Source: Bisporella sp. PMI_857 (lineage: Eukaryota; Ascomycota; Leotiomycetes; Helotiales; Helotiaceae). From it: a DNA stretch of 64,000 nucleotides. Positions 45,364 through 57,987 of the stretch are shown here, in pieces. The notes under the pieces were generated by a model. The model saw nothing but the letters and a program-made list of their open reading frames with translations. It made no database searches and was not told the origin of the DNA. Both the position numbers and the translations under genes were made by a program. The DNA is taken from contig JAJSPD010000004.1 in NCBI GenBank assembly GCA_021307315.1, forward strand, positions 620,001-684,000. The letters run 5' to 3'. Position 1 is the first letter of the stretch; each line of letters opens with the position of its first letter.

Positions 45364-48300
45364 ATGCATTTCTCACTCCAGTCATTCTTTGCCATTTCTA
45401 CTCTCTTTTCCGTCACTTTGGCAAACTATCCCGTTGACGATGACGAGGAGGTCGTGTTCGTGACCCAGACCGTCCGCCGCACCTTGACAACTTGCCCCAT
45501 CGTCATCCCAACAACCTGCGCGGGTGGCCACAGCAGTCCGGCCTCTGAGGCTTCGAGTACGCTGCCTACTTTCTATCCTACATCGGGCGGTGATCATGTC
45601 CCCACCTCGGGTGTATACTCAAGTTCTTCTACCTTGAGCAGCGGCAGCTACTACCCTACGGTGACGGTGGGTGATAGCACGACGGTATCGCAATCATCTG
45701 TGTCAACTGGAGGATCCGTGACCAGCACTAGCAAGTGTTCTACTAGCCCGGAAACAAGCCCAGGCGTTGGACCATCTACATCCTCCTCCATTAATTCAAG
45801 CGTAACATATAGCGGAGGAACTACTTCAAGCTCGGGAGTTTCGATCACTTATAGCGGGAGCGTCACTAGTTCTCTCGTAAGTAAAGACAGCTGCTTAGAT
45901 GTACTAGAACACGTTCTGATCGCATTTGATACCAGACCTACCCCACAAACGTTCCCCCGACGACTTCGCAGGATTCCATTAGCAGCTCATCGATATATAG
46001 TCCATCGAGTACCCACGACGCTTCAACCCACAGCATTTCATCCTCGACGAATTCCGGCTTAACTGTAAGATATCCATCCTTTCCGATATGCTTTTTCTTG
46101 CCAGTATTCGATCCAATTTGTGTCTCGTCACCGATAATAATTCATACCTTATAGTCTTCTAGAAGCAGCTCGACCGATTCAGGCTCACTGGTAAGTCGTC
46201 TTTGAAAGAAAAACGATGTTTATTTCACTCTAATCACGCCTAGACATCATATTCGACGTCGTCGAGCGTTAGCACTTCCCAGCCTCTAACAAGCAGTTCC
46301 GTAAGTAATCTCCTGAAAAATGCCGTTACTGGTTGATGAGAATGGCACTGACTGTTTTCTCGTGAAGGTAACCTCTGTTTCTGCCAGCTCTTCCCAAACT
46401 AGTCAGTCTCAAACGACAAGCCAGTCCCAAACTTCGACACAGAGCTCCTCCACAAGCTCAGTGTCAACTACTTCAACTACTTCAACTCAAAGCTCAAGCC
46501 AAAGCTCCTCTGGTTCATTGTCCACAACGTCAACTCAAAGCTCAAGCTCGCTGTCAACAACATCTACAAGTAGTTCCTCAAGCTCATTGTCCACAACGTC
46601 AACTCAAAGCTCAAGCTCGTTGTCAACAACATCTACAAGTAGTTCCTCAAGCTCATTGTCCACAACGTCAACTCAAAGCTCAAGCTCGTTGTCAACAACA
46701 TCTACAAGTAGTTCCTCAAGCTCATTGTCCACAACATCAACTCAAAGCTCAAGCTCGCTGTCAACAACATCCACAAGTAGTTCCTCAAGCTCATTGTCCA
46801 CAACTCAAAGTTCAAGCTCACTATCGACAACATCCATAAGTAATTCCACAAGCTCACTATCAACAACATCCACAAGTAGTTCCTCAAGCTCATTGTCCAC
46901 AACTCAAAGTTCAAGCTCACTATCGACAACATCCATAAGTAATTCCACAAGCTCACTATCAACAACATCCACAAGTAGTTCCTCAAGCTCATTGTCCACA
47001 ACTCAAAGTTCAAGCTCACTATCGACAACATCCATAAGTAATTCCACAAGCTCACAATCAACAACGTCAACTCGAAGCTCAAGCTCGCAATCCACAACAT
47101 CTACGCAGAGCTCATCTTCCTCCTCAGTATCGCCCACCGCAACCTCAGCATGTTCATTCTGGATGGAAAACGTCAAGCACCAAGGGAAAGCTTCTTTCAA
47201 CACCGATTCGAGCTATCAAGTATGGAGGAACGTGAAAGATTTCGGAGCAAAGGGTGACGGCATAACTGATGATACCGCCGCTATCAATCTCGCAATTAGT
47301 AGTGGCTCTAGATGTGCTCCAGGCAAATGTGAATCGTCCACAACAACTCCTGCGCAGGTTTACTTCCCCAATGGAACGTATCTCGTTTCATCACCAATCA
47401 TCGACTACTACTATACACAAATAATAGGAAATCCGAACTGCATGCCAGTAATCAAAGCAAGCTCCGGTTTCTCAGATCGATGGGTCATCGATGGAAATCA
47501 GTACCAGCCTGGTGGCGCTCTCGGATACGGATCAACAAATCTTTTCTGGCGTGGGATTCGCAACTTGGTTATTGACATGACCTCTGTCTCCCCAAGTCTT
47601 TTAGTTGCAGGCATTCACTGGCCTACCGCGCAAGCAACATCACTTCAAAATATTCTCTTCAAGATGTCCACTGCTTCAAACACTCAACATGAGGGAATGT
47701 TCATCGAGAGTGGTTCTGGTGGCTTCATGACCGATCTCACATTCTATGGAGGCTTGAACGGTATCACTGTTGGGAATCAACAGTTTACAATGCGGAATTT
47801 GACATTCTACAACGCTGTGACCGCTATCAATCAGCTCTGGGACTGGGGTTGGACGTACAAGGGAGTTAGCATCAACAACTGTGGGCGTGGAATTTACATG
47901 GCGGGTCTCAACAACGGGGCACAGGCTGTAGGTTCAGTGACTTTGATCGACAGCAGCATCACAAACACCCCTATCGGAATAGTCACCGCCCGTGGCTCAA
48001 GTCCCAACCCAATCACAGGCGGCAGTCTTATCTTGGAAAATGTTCGCTTGAATAATGTCCCTGTTGCAGTTCAAGGCCCAAACTCAAATACTGTCCTTGC
48101 TGGTTCAACCAGCCTATCTACAATCAGTGCTTGGGGGCAAGGTCACTCATACACCCCTACGGGCCCCACTGTATTTCAAGGCACTATCGCTGCTTCGACT
48201 AGACCTAGCAGCCTTGTCTCAGGAACCGATTATTACGAACGATCGAAACCTCAGTATGCAAATCTTCCTGCGTCTCAATTTGTGAGCGTTCGTAATGCTG

Positions 48301-49456
48301 GCGCGAAAGGCGACGGAGTCACAGATGATTCTGACATTCTCAACCTCGTCCTCTTCACAGCCGCTTCGGCTGGGAAAGTCGTATTTTTCGATGCTGGTAA
48401 TTATCTCGTCACTAAGACAATATATGTGCCCCCGGGAAGTAAGATTGTTGGAGAAGCTTTTCCAGTCATCTTATCATCTGGTTCGTTCTTCGCAACAATG
48501 TCCAACCCACAACCAGTGGTGAAAGTTGGTCTGTCGGGCAAGTCTGGAGCAGTCGAATGGTCTGACATGATTGTCAGTACTAAAGGAGCTCAAGCTGGAG
48601 CCATCCTGATTCAATGGAATCTGGCCTCCCCAACTGCCTCACCCTCAGGAATGTGGGACGTTCATACTCGTATTGGTGGATTTGCTGGCTCTGGGCTCCA
48701 ACTTGCCGACTGTCCAAAGACTCCAGAAATCGCCATCACCAAGGACAACCTGGTAACGAAATGCATAGCGGCATTTATGAGCATGCACGTAACTGCTTCA
48801 GCAACAGGACTTTATCTCGAAAATGTGTGGCTCTGGGTCGCCGATCATGAGTAAGCGCATCACAATATCCTTGAACTGACTGTGCAATTGCTAACCGCAA
48901 ATTTTCAAACAGTGTCGAAGACGCAACAGTAAGACAAATCACCATCTATGCTGGACGAGGCCTTCTGATTGAGAGTACCCTTGGGGGAATCTGGCTGGTT
49001 GGTACTTCAGTTGAGCATCACGTTCTTTACGAGTACCAGCTTTCGAAGACGCAGAACATCTTCCTTGGACAGATTCAAACAGAAACAGCATACTATCAGC
49101 CAAACCCTGACGCTACTATTCCTTTTGCGCCAGTGACCACTTACCATGATCCAGTATTCGCCAAAGGACAGAGTGGATGGGGCTTACGAATAGTTGATTC
49201 CAAGGAGATTTATGTATATGGAGCTGGGCTGTATAGTTTCTTCTCCAACTACAGCACAGATTGTAGCACAGCCGCAGGCAACACCCAAACTTGCCAGAGC
49301 GCGATCTTCAGTGTAGAATCTAGTCAGAGCGTAAGAGTGTATAACCTAAACACTATCGGCACGACGAACATGCTCTCGATAGATGGAGTTGTCAGTGCTC
49401 CTTATGCAAGCAACAACAACGGATTTGTCAATACCATCGCATTGTTCAAGTTATAG
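45364..49456 (+). CDS. GH55 exo-beta-1,3-glucanase with long repetitive Ser/Thr linker
   Basis: Proposed exons 45364-45876, 45936-46064, 46155-46190, 46244-46300, 46368-48850 and 48913-49456 (1253 residues). The first exon has a signal peptide (MHFSLQSFFAISTLFSVTLA) and a Ser/Thr-rich region. Exons 2-4 (43, 12 and 19 codons) are also almost pure Ser/Thr/Pro, and all have phase 0 boundaries. Exon 5 opens with the tandem Ser/Thr repeats and then the catalytic region. That region comprises two pectate-lyase-like beta-helix halves, each starting with the family motif FGAKGDGITDD or AGAKGDGVTDD. YFPNGTYLVSSPI, TDLTFYGG, FDAGNYLVT and SGLQLADCP-type strands follow, and the last exon completes the second helix (GRGLLIESTLGGIWLVGTS). 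GH55 enzymes release glucose from laminarin-type beta-1,3-glucan. The N-terminal exon assignment is inferred from splice sites and shared composition, and is less certain than the catalytic part. Confidence 0.85.
46450..47120 (+). repeat. Coding tandem repeats, 69 bp then 99 bp units
   Basis: Within the GH55 linker. A 69 bp unit (core LSTTSTQSSSS) has its CAACTC word at 46531, 46600, 46669 and 46738, exactly 69 bases apart. A 99 bp unit follows (core LSTTQSSSSLSTTSISNSTS), with its TCATTG word at 46791, 46890 and 46989, exactly 99 bases apart. The copies differ by few bases, indicating recent duplication. The 99 bp unit looks derived from the 69 bp unit by internal duplication and loss. Confidence 0.95.
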
Positions 49457-50138
49457 GTCGAGGAGAACTCGGGGAACGGTAATGGGGGAAGACAGTTCTT
49501 AGAATAATGTATACCATATAATTGCGTGCTTTTGTTGTAGAGGCAACATCAGATATCTCAGTGCATGTTATGCATCATTGCAAATATTCTCCGCGTCTAC
49601 AATGTATCTGCTTTCCTATTCATTCAAAATACCTTGCTTGGCCGGCTCGCTTAAAAAGGGGCTCGCGATCTTGCAATGTTGGTGCTGAACTTAGAGAGAC
49701 ACTATTGGGTCAATGTATTTAACGTCTATTATGATTTCTGGATTCTTTCCTCCAGTGGATGTCCCTGCGTACAGAGGAGAAAATCGAGGCTGATAGAGTT
49801 TTCGGAGGGTACATGTGACAGCGAGTCTAGACCTGACGAGCCCTGAATTTAAGGCAGCAGAACCTATACGTCACCGCTAAAAATTGAGGTGCGCCGCTGC
49901 GACAGCTGTACCACACTAGAATATATGAAGCGGTGATTGACTGCAAGGTGGCCACAGGCAGCTGTCGAAACCCTTTCGGCCTTCCTGCTTCCCCTAATAA
50001 ATAGCACCCCGCCCTCTAAAGCGACGTTCTCTGCTGGGATGAGCGATGTTGTAGCCCTACAAGTTCGCTAGGTCCAACCGGCTTCAATATCATACAAGAC
50101 GACAGGAAACAAACATACGAACGATAAAATAATACATA
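49457..50138. other. Intergenic region
   Basis: Lies between the GH55 and DDHD genes. A 66-codon frame (49522-49722) has no motif. The right end is the probable promoter and leader of the DDHD gene. Confidence 0.55.
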
Positions 50139-52403
50139 ATGTCCAGCGAGCACACATACGGGCCGACATGCCATCTCAGCCCAAATGCTCCTGCGAGCGA
50201 GGATGGTATGCCATCCATGAAAGCACAGTTCTTTTATACCTCTCCACTTCCCATAGACGATCCGCTCTCTGCAGTCCCTCCTGCCTCGAGCTCCGAAACA
50301 ACAAAACATCCTCCTAGGCCTTTCTCTGCCTTCGATAACAATGCTTTGGAGGAGGCTTGGCTTGCTGGGAACGATGGCGAGAATACTATGGAGGTGCCAG
50401 TTGGCATATCCAGGCTGCATTCTGTGAAGCTGCAGCCTCTGCTTATGATACCGATCTATTGGAGTCCGGTTCATGATATTGCGGCAGTCACGAGGGGAAC
50501 ATGGTTTTATAGGGATAACCTGTATCCAGTTGAACCAGCAGTGGCAAATAGGCTGGAGCTGGGATATCGAGAGCTGAGGCCGTGGTCGCGGACGTGGAAG
50601 GATGAGTTGAATAGTGCTATCGAAGTTGGCGCTATAGGAGAAGAGAAGATATCACATCCTATCTGGCCAGTGGAAGAAGCGAAGGGCAAGCAAGTTGAAT
50701 CAACTTTTCTATCGACGGATCCTGGCTATGCGGCGAAACATTTTTACAATGAGGCAGCTGCTGAAGGCAGCTTGGAGAGTGGTAGCAGACCTTCGAGTGC
50801 AAAAGCAAGTAGTAGGAAGTATGCCACGTCTCATGTCATTTACAAAGATGCTCGGAATGCCTTTATTCTAAAACCCACCTTGCAGCCTTCAGCATATTTT
50901 GGACGGAAACCACTTCAGAAGATCATAAAAGGGATGACGATCGGTATTCACGTCGTGCGTGGCTTTGACTGGAGAGCTTGGGAGAAGATACATCCTTCGA
51001 AACGATCAAGAACTATTTCTAAGACAGAAGAAATGGCTCCCCAGGCTGGCACGGCTAATGCCCCGAAATCAAATTTCTGTAAAGCTTGCGGCTTGCAGGA
51101 GGAGCGACCGAGGGTGAAAGAGTTGATTCTTGTTATACATGGAATTGGTCAAAAACTATCCGAGAGAGTGGAGAGCTTTCACTTCACGCATGCTATCAAT
51201 TCCTTCCGGCGTTCAGTGAATGTTGAGCTTGGCAACAAGTCTCTAGACAATGTGCTAGACCTAGAAGGTGGAGGTGGGATTATGGTTCTCCCGGTAAACT
51301 GGCGATCAACTCTCTCATTCGAGGATGGAGGGCCTATGAAGGATGGCGATCAAGATCATGGCGATTTCACCCTCAAGGATATTACACCGGAGACTATTCC
51401 AGCAGTCCGCAATATTTTGGCCGATGTGATGCTGGATATTCCATATTACCTATCCCATCATAAACCGAAGATGATCAACGCAGTCATCACCGAAGCAAAC
51501 AGAGTATACCGGCTGTGGTGTAAGAATAACCCTGGATTCCATGAGACTGGACGAGTACATTTGATCGCCCATAGCCTCGGAAGCGCAATGGCTATGGAAG
51601 TGTTGAGTACACAGCCGACTTCGGTGAAGTACAATGAGGATAATATTAAGTAAGTATGGACTATCATCTAGAATTTACGCTATTGATACTCGAAGCTGTG
51701 CTGATATGGACCTTATAGTTTTGATCACTTCGACTTCAACACCACAAACCTCTTTTTCGCAGGCAGCCCAGCTGGGTTCTTTCTCCTCCTAAACAAAGCA
51801 AATCTCATTCCGCGAAGAGGTCAAAACAAGCCGGGTACCGATTTCAGTGACGACGGCGACTCCACCGGAGAAGAAGGCACATTCGGTTGTCTAGCTGTTG
51901 ATAACGTATACAATATTTTAGCGGCAAATGACCCAATTGCCTACCGGCTTAATGCTACCGTTGACAGTCTCTACACAGCTTCGTTAAAGCTCGCAAAGGT
52001 CCCCAGCGCCACAGTCAGTTTCTTCGCCGGCATCGGAAACGCATTGAAGACAGCCACGCCCGGCCTCGCAGCCACACCCGAGCTAGCAATTGGCCATGTC
52101 GCGAAGCCGACAATAGGGGCACGTCTTCCATCGCAAGTCGAGATGGCCGTGCACGATTTCACGCGGGAAGAGCTCGCCGAGAAACGGTTCTACCTGTTGA
52201 ATGATAACGGCCAGATCGATTGGTATCTGAGCACGGGTGGCGGACCGCTGGAGATACAGTATATCAATATGCTTGGCGCGCATAGCAGTTATTGGACGAG
52301 CCCTGACTTTGTACGGATGATTGTTATTGAGGTGGGCCGGAAGCCGGGGAGGGCGAATACATTGCCCAATATGAGGGCTGTGAAGAAGCCGGGACATAAA
52401 TAG
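50139..52403 (+). CDS. DDHD-domain phospholipase (PA-PLA1 family)
   Basis: Exons 50139-51649 and 51719-52403 (731 residues); the intron is GTAAGT...TATAG. DDHD phospholipases, such as yeast YOR022C and mammalian DDHD1/2, deacylate phosphatidic acid and related lipids at membranes. The N-terminal half has the WWE-like PVHDIAAVTRGTWFYRDN segment, which leads to KELILVIHGIGQKLSERVES, the start of the alpha/beta hydrolase core. The nucleophile elbow is visible as HLIAHSLGSAMAME, with Ser at about residue 479. The DDHD region follows across the intron (FDFNTTNLFFAGSPAGFFLL) and ends with the basic segment GRKPGRANTLPNMRAVKKPG. No transmembrane segment or signal is visible, so it is probably a peripheral membrane protein. 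The 3' end is 225 bases from the convergent WDR48-like gene. Confidence 0.93.
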
Positions 52404-52628
52404 ATGGACAGACTTGATATTCGGCAAGGCGTAAAAGGTGTGGGCATATGATACCCCAGGATTAGATGTCTAGATTATTAGATTGTTATAGACAGCATGT
52501 TTTGATTAAGCTTTATAGAATTGCGCTAAGTTAGAGAGTACCGCTACAAGTGAGAAAGTGGTATTCACCGCAGACATGTGGTCGCTCATCCATGATACTA
52601 TATACAATGATAAACTCGTACCCGTCCC

Positions 52629-55600
52629 TCATGCCGCCTCCGCTGTCGTAGCTGGTGCCGGTGCGGCCTCTGGCGCAACCTCAGCCTCTGGCGCTTTTAC
52701 AGACTTTATAAGCTTTCGGCCGTTTGCTTTGTAGTACAGCATCACATCCGCTCCGCCCTTCCATACATGAGCACGAAGGGTAGCAAGAGTCATAGTAATG
52801 GGTAGTTTCTTGTAACTTGTTAGATCTCTAGTAAAATGATAAGAGAAGAGAACTTACCTGATCCGAACAGTAGAGCTCGAGATATTCCTCGGGTTTCAGA
52901 GCATTAGGATCTGGTTCCTCAGGTGCCGGCTCGATACGTTCTGCTACGTAGCCTAGGATCTTCTTTACGCGGAGCATGCGATTGGCGTTGAGGCGGGAGT
53001 TGCCATCGGGGCCGGCGATGCTGGGGAGTTCTTGTTTCCAGGGGTGGAGGATGAAGGACACTTTCACGGGCTCCTTGAGTGGAATTCTGTTCTGGGCAGG
53101 TATTAGTCAAATGCCATAAGTCAATGGATAGGTTGAATACTTTGAGGAGTAGATCTCCAAGCCACATCGGTCCTCGTTCCTCGATCAGACTAGCATCTTG
53201 TCCAACGGTAGCAACGGTCCCACGATAAAGGTCTGCGCTTCCACCTGAAGTCTCCTCTCGGATAATTACTGTGGTCATTGGCGGCGGTTTGAGAACAGGC
53301 GTCTCGTTTGGCAAGCTAGGTGTGATCCCAGTCTCGGCTTCCTGTGTTGGATTTTCGAGCAAAGCTTTGTCGTACTCGTTTCTTATTCTCTGAACAATAC
53401 CGTGGAAACTATCATCGACTTCTTTCTCCTTGTCAACGGGCTCCGAAGTTTCCGAACTATCGTCTTTCTTGTCATCAGTGACGACTGGTTTTTCTGTTGC
53501 AACTGATGCCGAGCGTCCAAGTTTCTTACCACCACCGAAGCCCATACCTTTCATGCTGAACTTCTTTCCAAATCTACTGTCTTTGCCGTTGGTCTCCTTA
53601 CTATCTCCTTCTGATGGAGATTTGGGAGGCTTTTCATCTGTAGCACCAGGTGTGACAGCCGGTTTCTGGGTTGAGTCCGATGGAATGGGCGTGCTTGAGA
53701 AATAATCATTTGGCTTCTCTCCTGAAGTCCGACTGGTTTGAGATGTTCTTTTAGACATGGGAGTACCATCTTCAGGGACACCTGGTAAGTGATTTAGACC
53801 CCCTGGGGTAGCAACACCAATGCCCATTCCTGGCGTCATTGGAACCGAGTTTCCATTAGCACGCGGGGTGACAGTTGAGCCAAGGCCATCCATGAAATCA
53901 GATGTGGGCATCTGTATAGATAATGGTGCGTTATTGCGCTGACCAGCTTTCTTCACATTCTCATTCAACTCTTTCCGATAGGCTTCATCCCTTTTGATGA
54001 TTTCGTCGATCAGATTTGAGAACAGGTGCCGCAACACCCATTTGCCGTAGTTGACTGTCACATGCTGTTAGCACACCTTATTTTTACAACCAAGCTGAAG
54101 CTTACTTCTCTGATCATCTCTAAATTCTATAGGTTCCTCCAGTTCTAGATCGTCGGCGTACATTTCTGCGTCGAAACAGTTGGATTCCTCAAGCACAACC
54201 GCTAACCGTCCAGTTCTAGTATCTATAGAGCACCAAGGCGCGACTGCCTCCATGGTGTTGACCTGAGGTTCGATATCTTCAAGGTGCCTCTTCCCGAAAG
54301 ATTGAATTGGTACACACTATTCTATGTCAGCAAGAATAAGACTAGTTTGCTAGATAAGGACGTACTCTAAGGAGATCCCAAAGCAAGACATCTCCAGCAG
54401 TATCTAAAGTCAACGCTCTCCTCCTGTCATTTAATAACTTATGCTTGACTAAGCCATGCTGTCCTTCGATCGTCTCTTCAGGCAACGAATGAATAGGTTC
54501 GACCACACCTGGTTCTGTATCGAAGATGATCTCAGAGCCTTTTCGAGCGCTCGTGGTCGAGTAAGTGGTTACAGCATCGGCGTCCCTTGCTATAGCTGCT
54601 GGAAAGCTAGCAGTGTTGGAGATCCTAAGAATGGAATGGACTGGAATTTCTTTCTCCGAGCGATCATTCACGATACTTGTACCAACGTTCCTCGACCGTG
54701 AGATGACGCTTGAAGCACGGTGATGCCTCCTATATGCTTCTGGAAGAATAACCTCGTCTCCAGTGTCAACATTTGCCCATCGATTAATAGAAGAGCTAGA
54801 GCTCGCGGTCCAGATATGATCGCCAGTGGCGATCACTCTGTTTACACCATGATTCTCTTGTGCGATAGCAATAGATAACCCATCATCAAATTCACCGAGT
54901 GTTCCTCTGACATCAGTCTTGACAATCAAGCCTGATCTGTCACTGCTATAAAACACACCAAGCTCTGGATCATCGGAGTAGAGCGACCAGACACTGTCAT
55001 TGTGCATGGTCAGAGTATGCATGCATCTTCCAGCTGTAACGCTCCAGACTTTTACCGTTTGATCTGAGCTTGCCGTCATGATAGTGTCGCCTATTTCATT
55101 AATCAGAATATCCCTGATATTATCCGTGTGTCCCATAAATTTCGTAACTCGTTTCCCGGACCGAGGATCCCAAAGTCGAACTATGGATTCTGGTCCTCCA
55201 CTTGCGATCACGGTTCTACTCGCGCCGAGGGCATAGACTGAGCCCTTCTCACTCTTCTCCTCATCTCCAACCTCAATGTCAAGCTTCTTGCCCGCCCCAT
55301 TGAGATCCCATAGGCATATTCTTCGATCTAAACCTCCTGAAGCAACCCAGTCCGCCTGTAAACTAGGTGTTGCTAGACATTTTATATAGTCAGCATGTTG
55401 CCCAATCGTCTGTGCTTCCGACTCATTCGAAAGCGCTCGCCAAACTTTCACTGTCAAATCGGACGATGCCGAAACAAGAGCTGTGTTGTTCTGCGCAAGT
55501 ACTATGTCATTGACCCAGTGGGTATGTGCTTGGATTTGTGCTCGAAAGGTGGTCGAAGCTTTAGGCTTCGGCTCCGGAGGGTCGTCTGGAGACTCGAAGG

Positions 55601-55906
55601 GGTTTTCGGTGAGTACCTCATGCTTCAAACCAAGATTCAGATTCCAAGCGCAGATTGAGCCATCTCGTCCTCCTGAGTACCTGTCTACTGGTTAGCTTTA
55701 CAGCGCGGTAATCCTAGAGAAATTATCGCAACCCACAGAATTGATTGATGACGATCCACAGCTAACCCATTGACGCCTAAACGATGTCCACCTGGCGAGT
55801 TTTCGAGGGGTAAGACTATACATTAAATTCATAAGCTTCTGTCTCCTGAGATGTGAATTTATCGGGACTGACCATAGCTTATGTGCTGCCTCGCCTTTTT
55901 GGCCAT
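52629..55906 (-). CDS. WDR48/UAF1-like (Bun107-type) WD40 protein with DUF3337
   Basis: Seven exons on the minus strand: 55906-55873, 55815-55737, 55680-54366, 54316-54106, 54054-53141, 53091-52858 and 52808-52629 (988 residues). The WDR48/UAF1 family activates ubiquitin-specific proteases; fission yeast Bun107 partners Ubp9. Splicing the two small 5' exons gives [20 protein letters not shown] followed by [12 protein letters not shown] and [14 protein letters not shown], the canonical family start. WD repeats follow ([42 protein letters not shown]). The middle is Ser/Lys-rich and disordered. The end carries the DUF3337 ubiquitin-like/SLD region: [31 protein letters not shown] and [18 protein letters not shown]. 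It lies just upstream of, and on the same strand as, the SUMO protease gene. Its protease partner is not in the window. Confidence 0.95.
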
Positions 55907-56408
55907 CGCCAGTAATCACCCCAGTGCAGCAAGCATGCGCTTTAGCTAGTGCAAAGCATGAGATAGAACATACATATGAGGTTCAGAATGGTCAACTGAT
56001 TGAAGTTGGGGTTCGGGCGAGATCCGAGCGCACTGAAGCTGGATGGGGTATTGCGGGGCGTAGTTTTATCCGTCAACCAGGATCGCGGCCCCCAAACATT
56101 ATAAACTCTTAAGATGTCTGGGCGTAAATTTACTGTTGCTTGTGGTCACGGTATTCTTGATGCCCATATCAAAAATATGGCGTGGAGTCTTCCACGAGTA
56201 ATATATTTATTACTGCCAAGAACGAATGTGAAGCATTTTTAAAGTTCTATTCTGTAGCACGATACAATCCATATTTTCAGAATAACAAACCACGCATTCA
56301 TACTATGTCAGTATAGAGCGCACAAATAAACCTATAATACAACTCCCAGCTTGCCAGCCGTCAAATCAAATGGGTATCGTTTTATTGTTCCAACGCCAAT
56401 GCAGCTCT
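55907..56408. other. Intergenic region
   Basis: 502 bases between the WDR48-like start and the Ulp1 stop codon, both genes on the minus strand. A plus-strand frame here (55924-56112) is treated as chance. Confidence 0.55.
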
Positions 56409-57987
56409 TCATACTAACCCATCCATTCCCCAAGCAAAATCCCCTGTGAAACCCCTGTTTATTAATATTGCGGCAATGTTTTGCCGTTGCAGCGTCATAT
56501 CCTGCTCCTTATAGCATGTAGTATCGATCCCTAGAGTAACGCAAAAAACGTTCGTGCACACGAAAACGCCGCAATCCCAACCATTATTCTGCCGGGCACA
56601 TGCAGTCCTGGGCATCTTCCACTCCTCCTCGATATATGCATTCCCCAAGTGGTGCTTCAACCATGCTCTCATCTGTTCAACAAACCGAATCGAGCTACCT
56701 CCCATGCTGTCGAAGTACTCGATCGTTCTCGCAACTGGCCGGACAACCCCAACTGTCCAGTGGTTATGGTTGCAAATAGGAATAAAGAGTGAATCTATTT
56801 CTAGTATAGAAGTACCAGGGGCCTTTTTCCGCTTCATGAGACGCTCGCTATCGGCTGGGCCTTTCTTCAACAGATTGGGATAGAAAAAGCTATTATGTGC
56901 CATAAACTTCGGGACCGTGCTTGGCGTCTCTCCACGAGCCTTCACTTCCGCAAAATCGGCCTTGTTAGCTGCATCTAATACCCAATCGATATAGCCATTG
57001 ACCATTTCATCGTTGAGCCATGCATGATGTCCGAGGAGGGTTTTGAAGTCGTTATCATGTAGCGCATTTCCCGCCATTGCAGTCGTAATAGCTTTTCCCG
57101 GTCCGGTCCTTAATGCATTGCATATTCTCTCTTCCCAATGTGGACTCAAAGGTTGTATTAATGGCTTTAAGGGACGACGCCTCTTCAGTCTCGCTTCCTT
57201 AGCGGCACGAATTGCTTCTTCCTTAGCTTCTCGCTCACGCCTTTCGCGCTGTTTTCGTTGCTGCTCACGCTTGAACGCAGATGGAGTAAAGGCACGACTT
57301 TCTTTTTCCTTGTCACTTATATGGAGAGTCTCCTTCATTCGCTCATCGAGCCCACCTAATCCCTGATGCAGAATCTGGCGAGCAGCTGAAGCTTGGGAAG
57401 TTTCGGTGTTGTATGTAGGTGTTATCTTGATAGAAGATGCGCTTCTTGACGAGGTCGACATGGATTCTGGAGTAGGAGGTGATACAACAGGTTCAGAATG
57501 TCTGCGTGTCCTCTCTTTTGGATATACAGCAAAATCAGATTCTGAGCCGCTTTCTCCTTCATCCTCAGACGGATCTGGGGTTGGTAGTTGTGCAGCAATC
57601 ATGGGTGTTGGATTTTTAAAGCATAGGATAGGCGGTGCATAGAAATCTTCTACGCGTCGCTGTTCTTCTTCTTCAGTGGCGCATTTAACGGACTCAAGTC
57701 TGAACGTCCCTCTTCTCTGATTTATCCGGCGGTCATCATTCAAAGATTTTGACCTGAGCCCTCCCCCACGCTTCTTGCGACGCTTCACAGATGTTATGCC
57801 ATCCTCTCTCTCCTCCAATCTTTGTATGTGGGTATCTGCGACGACTAGCAGGAGGCGTTAGGTTTATCGGGCCTGGAGTATTCGGAGACTTACTGTCGAC
57901 AGGTGTATAAGACATGGTAGAATATGCAAACCAACTAGCACACCAAGACCAAGCTTTGCAAAGTGCGTTTGACAGAATGGTATTCAT
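56409..57987 (-). CDS. Ulp1/SENP-type SUMO protease
   Basis: Two exons on the minus strand, 57987-57894 and 57844-56409 (509 residues). Ulp1-type cysteine proteases mature SUMO and remove it from targets at the nuclear pore and in the nucleus. The C48 catalytic set is intact: His near residue 393 (NHNHWTVGVV), Asp near 410 (IEYFDSMGG), Gln near 450 (ARQNNGWDCG) and Cys near 456. The preceding WLNDEMVNGYIDWVLD and AHNSFFYPNLLKKG are the usual start of the catalytic domain. The N-terminal half is charged and disordered, with Arg-rich stretches (KREQQRKQRERREREAKEEA). The short first exon opens with an unusual aromatic sequence (MNTILSNALCKAWSWCASWF). Its assignment depends on one intron (GTAAGT...GCTAG), and another upstream start is possible. 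Confidence 0.93.

Noticed and set aside
46702..47100. 132-codon minus-strand frame in the repeat array
   Set aside because: It is the antisense shadow of the Ser/Thr repeats; its apparent repeats come from the tandem DNA units.
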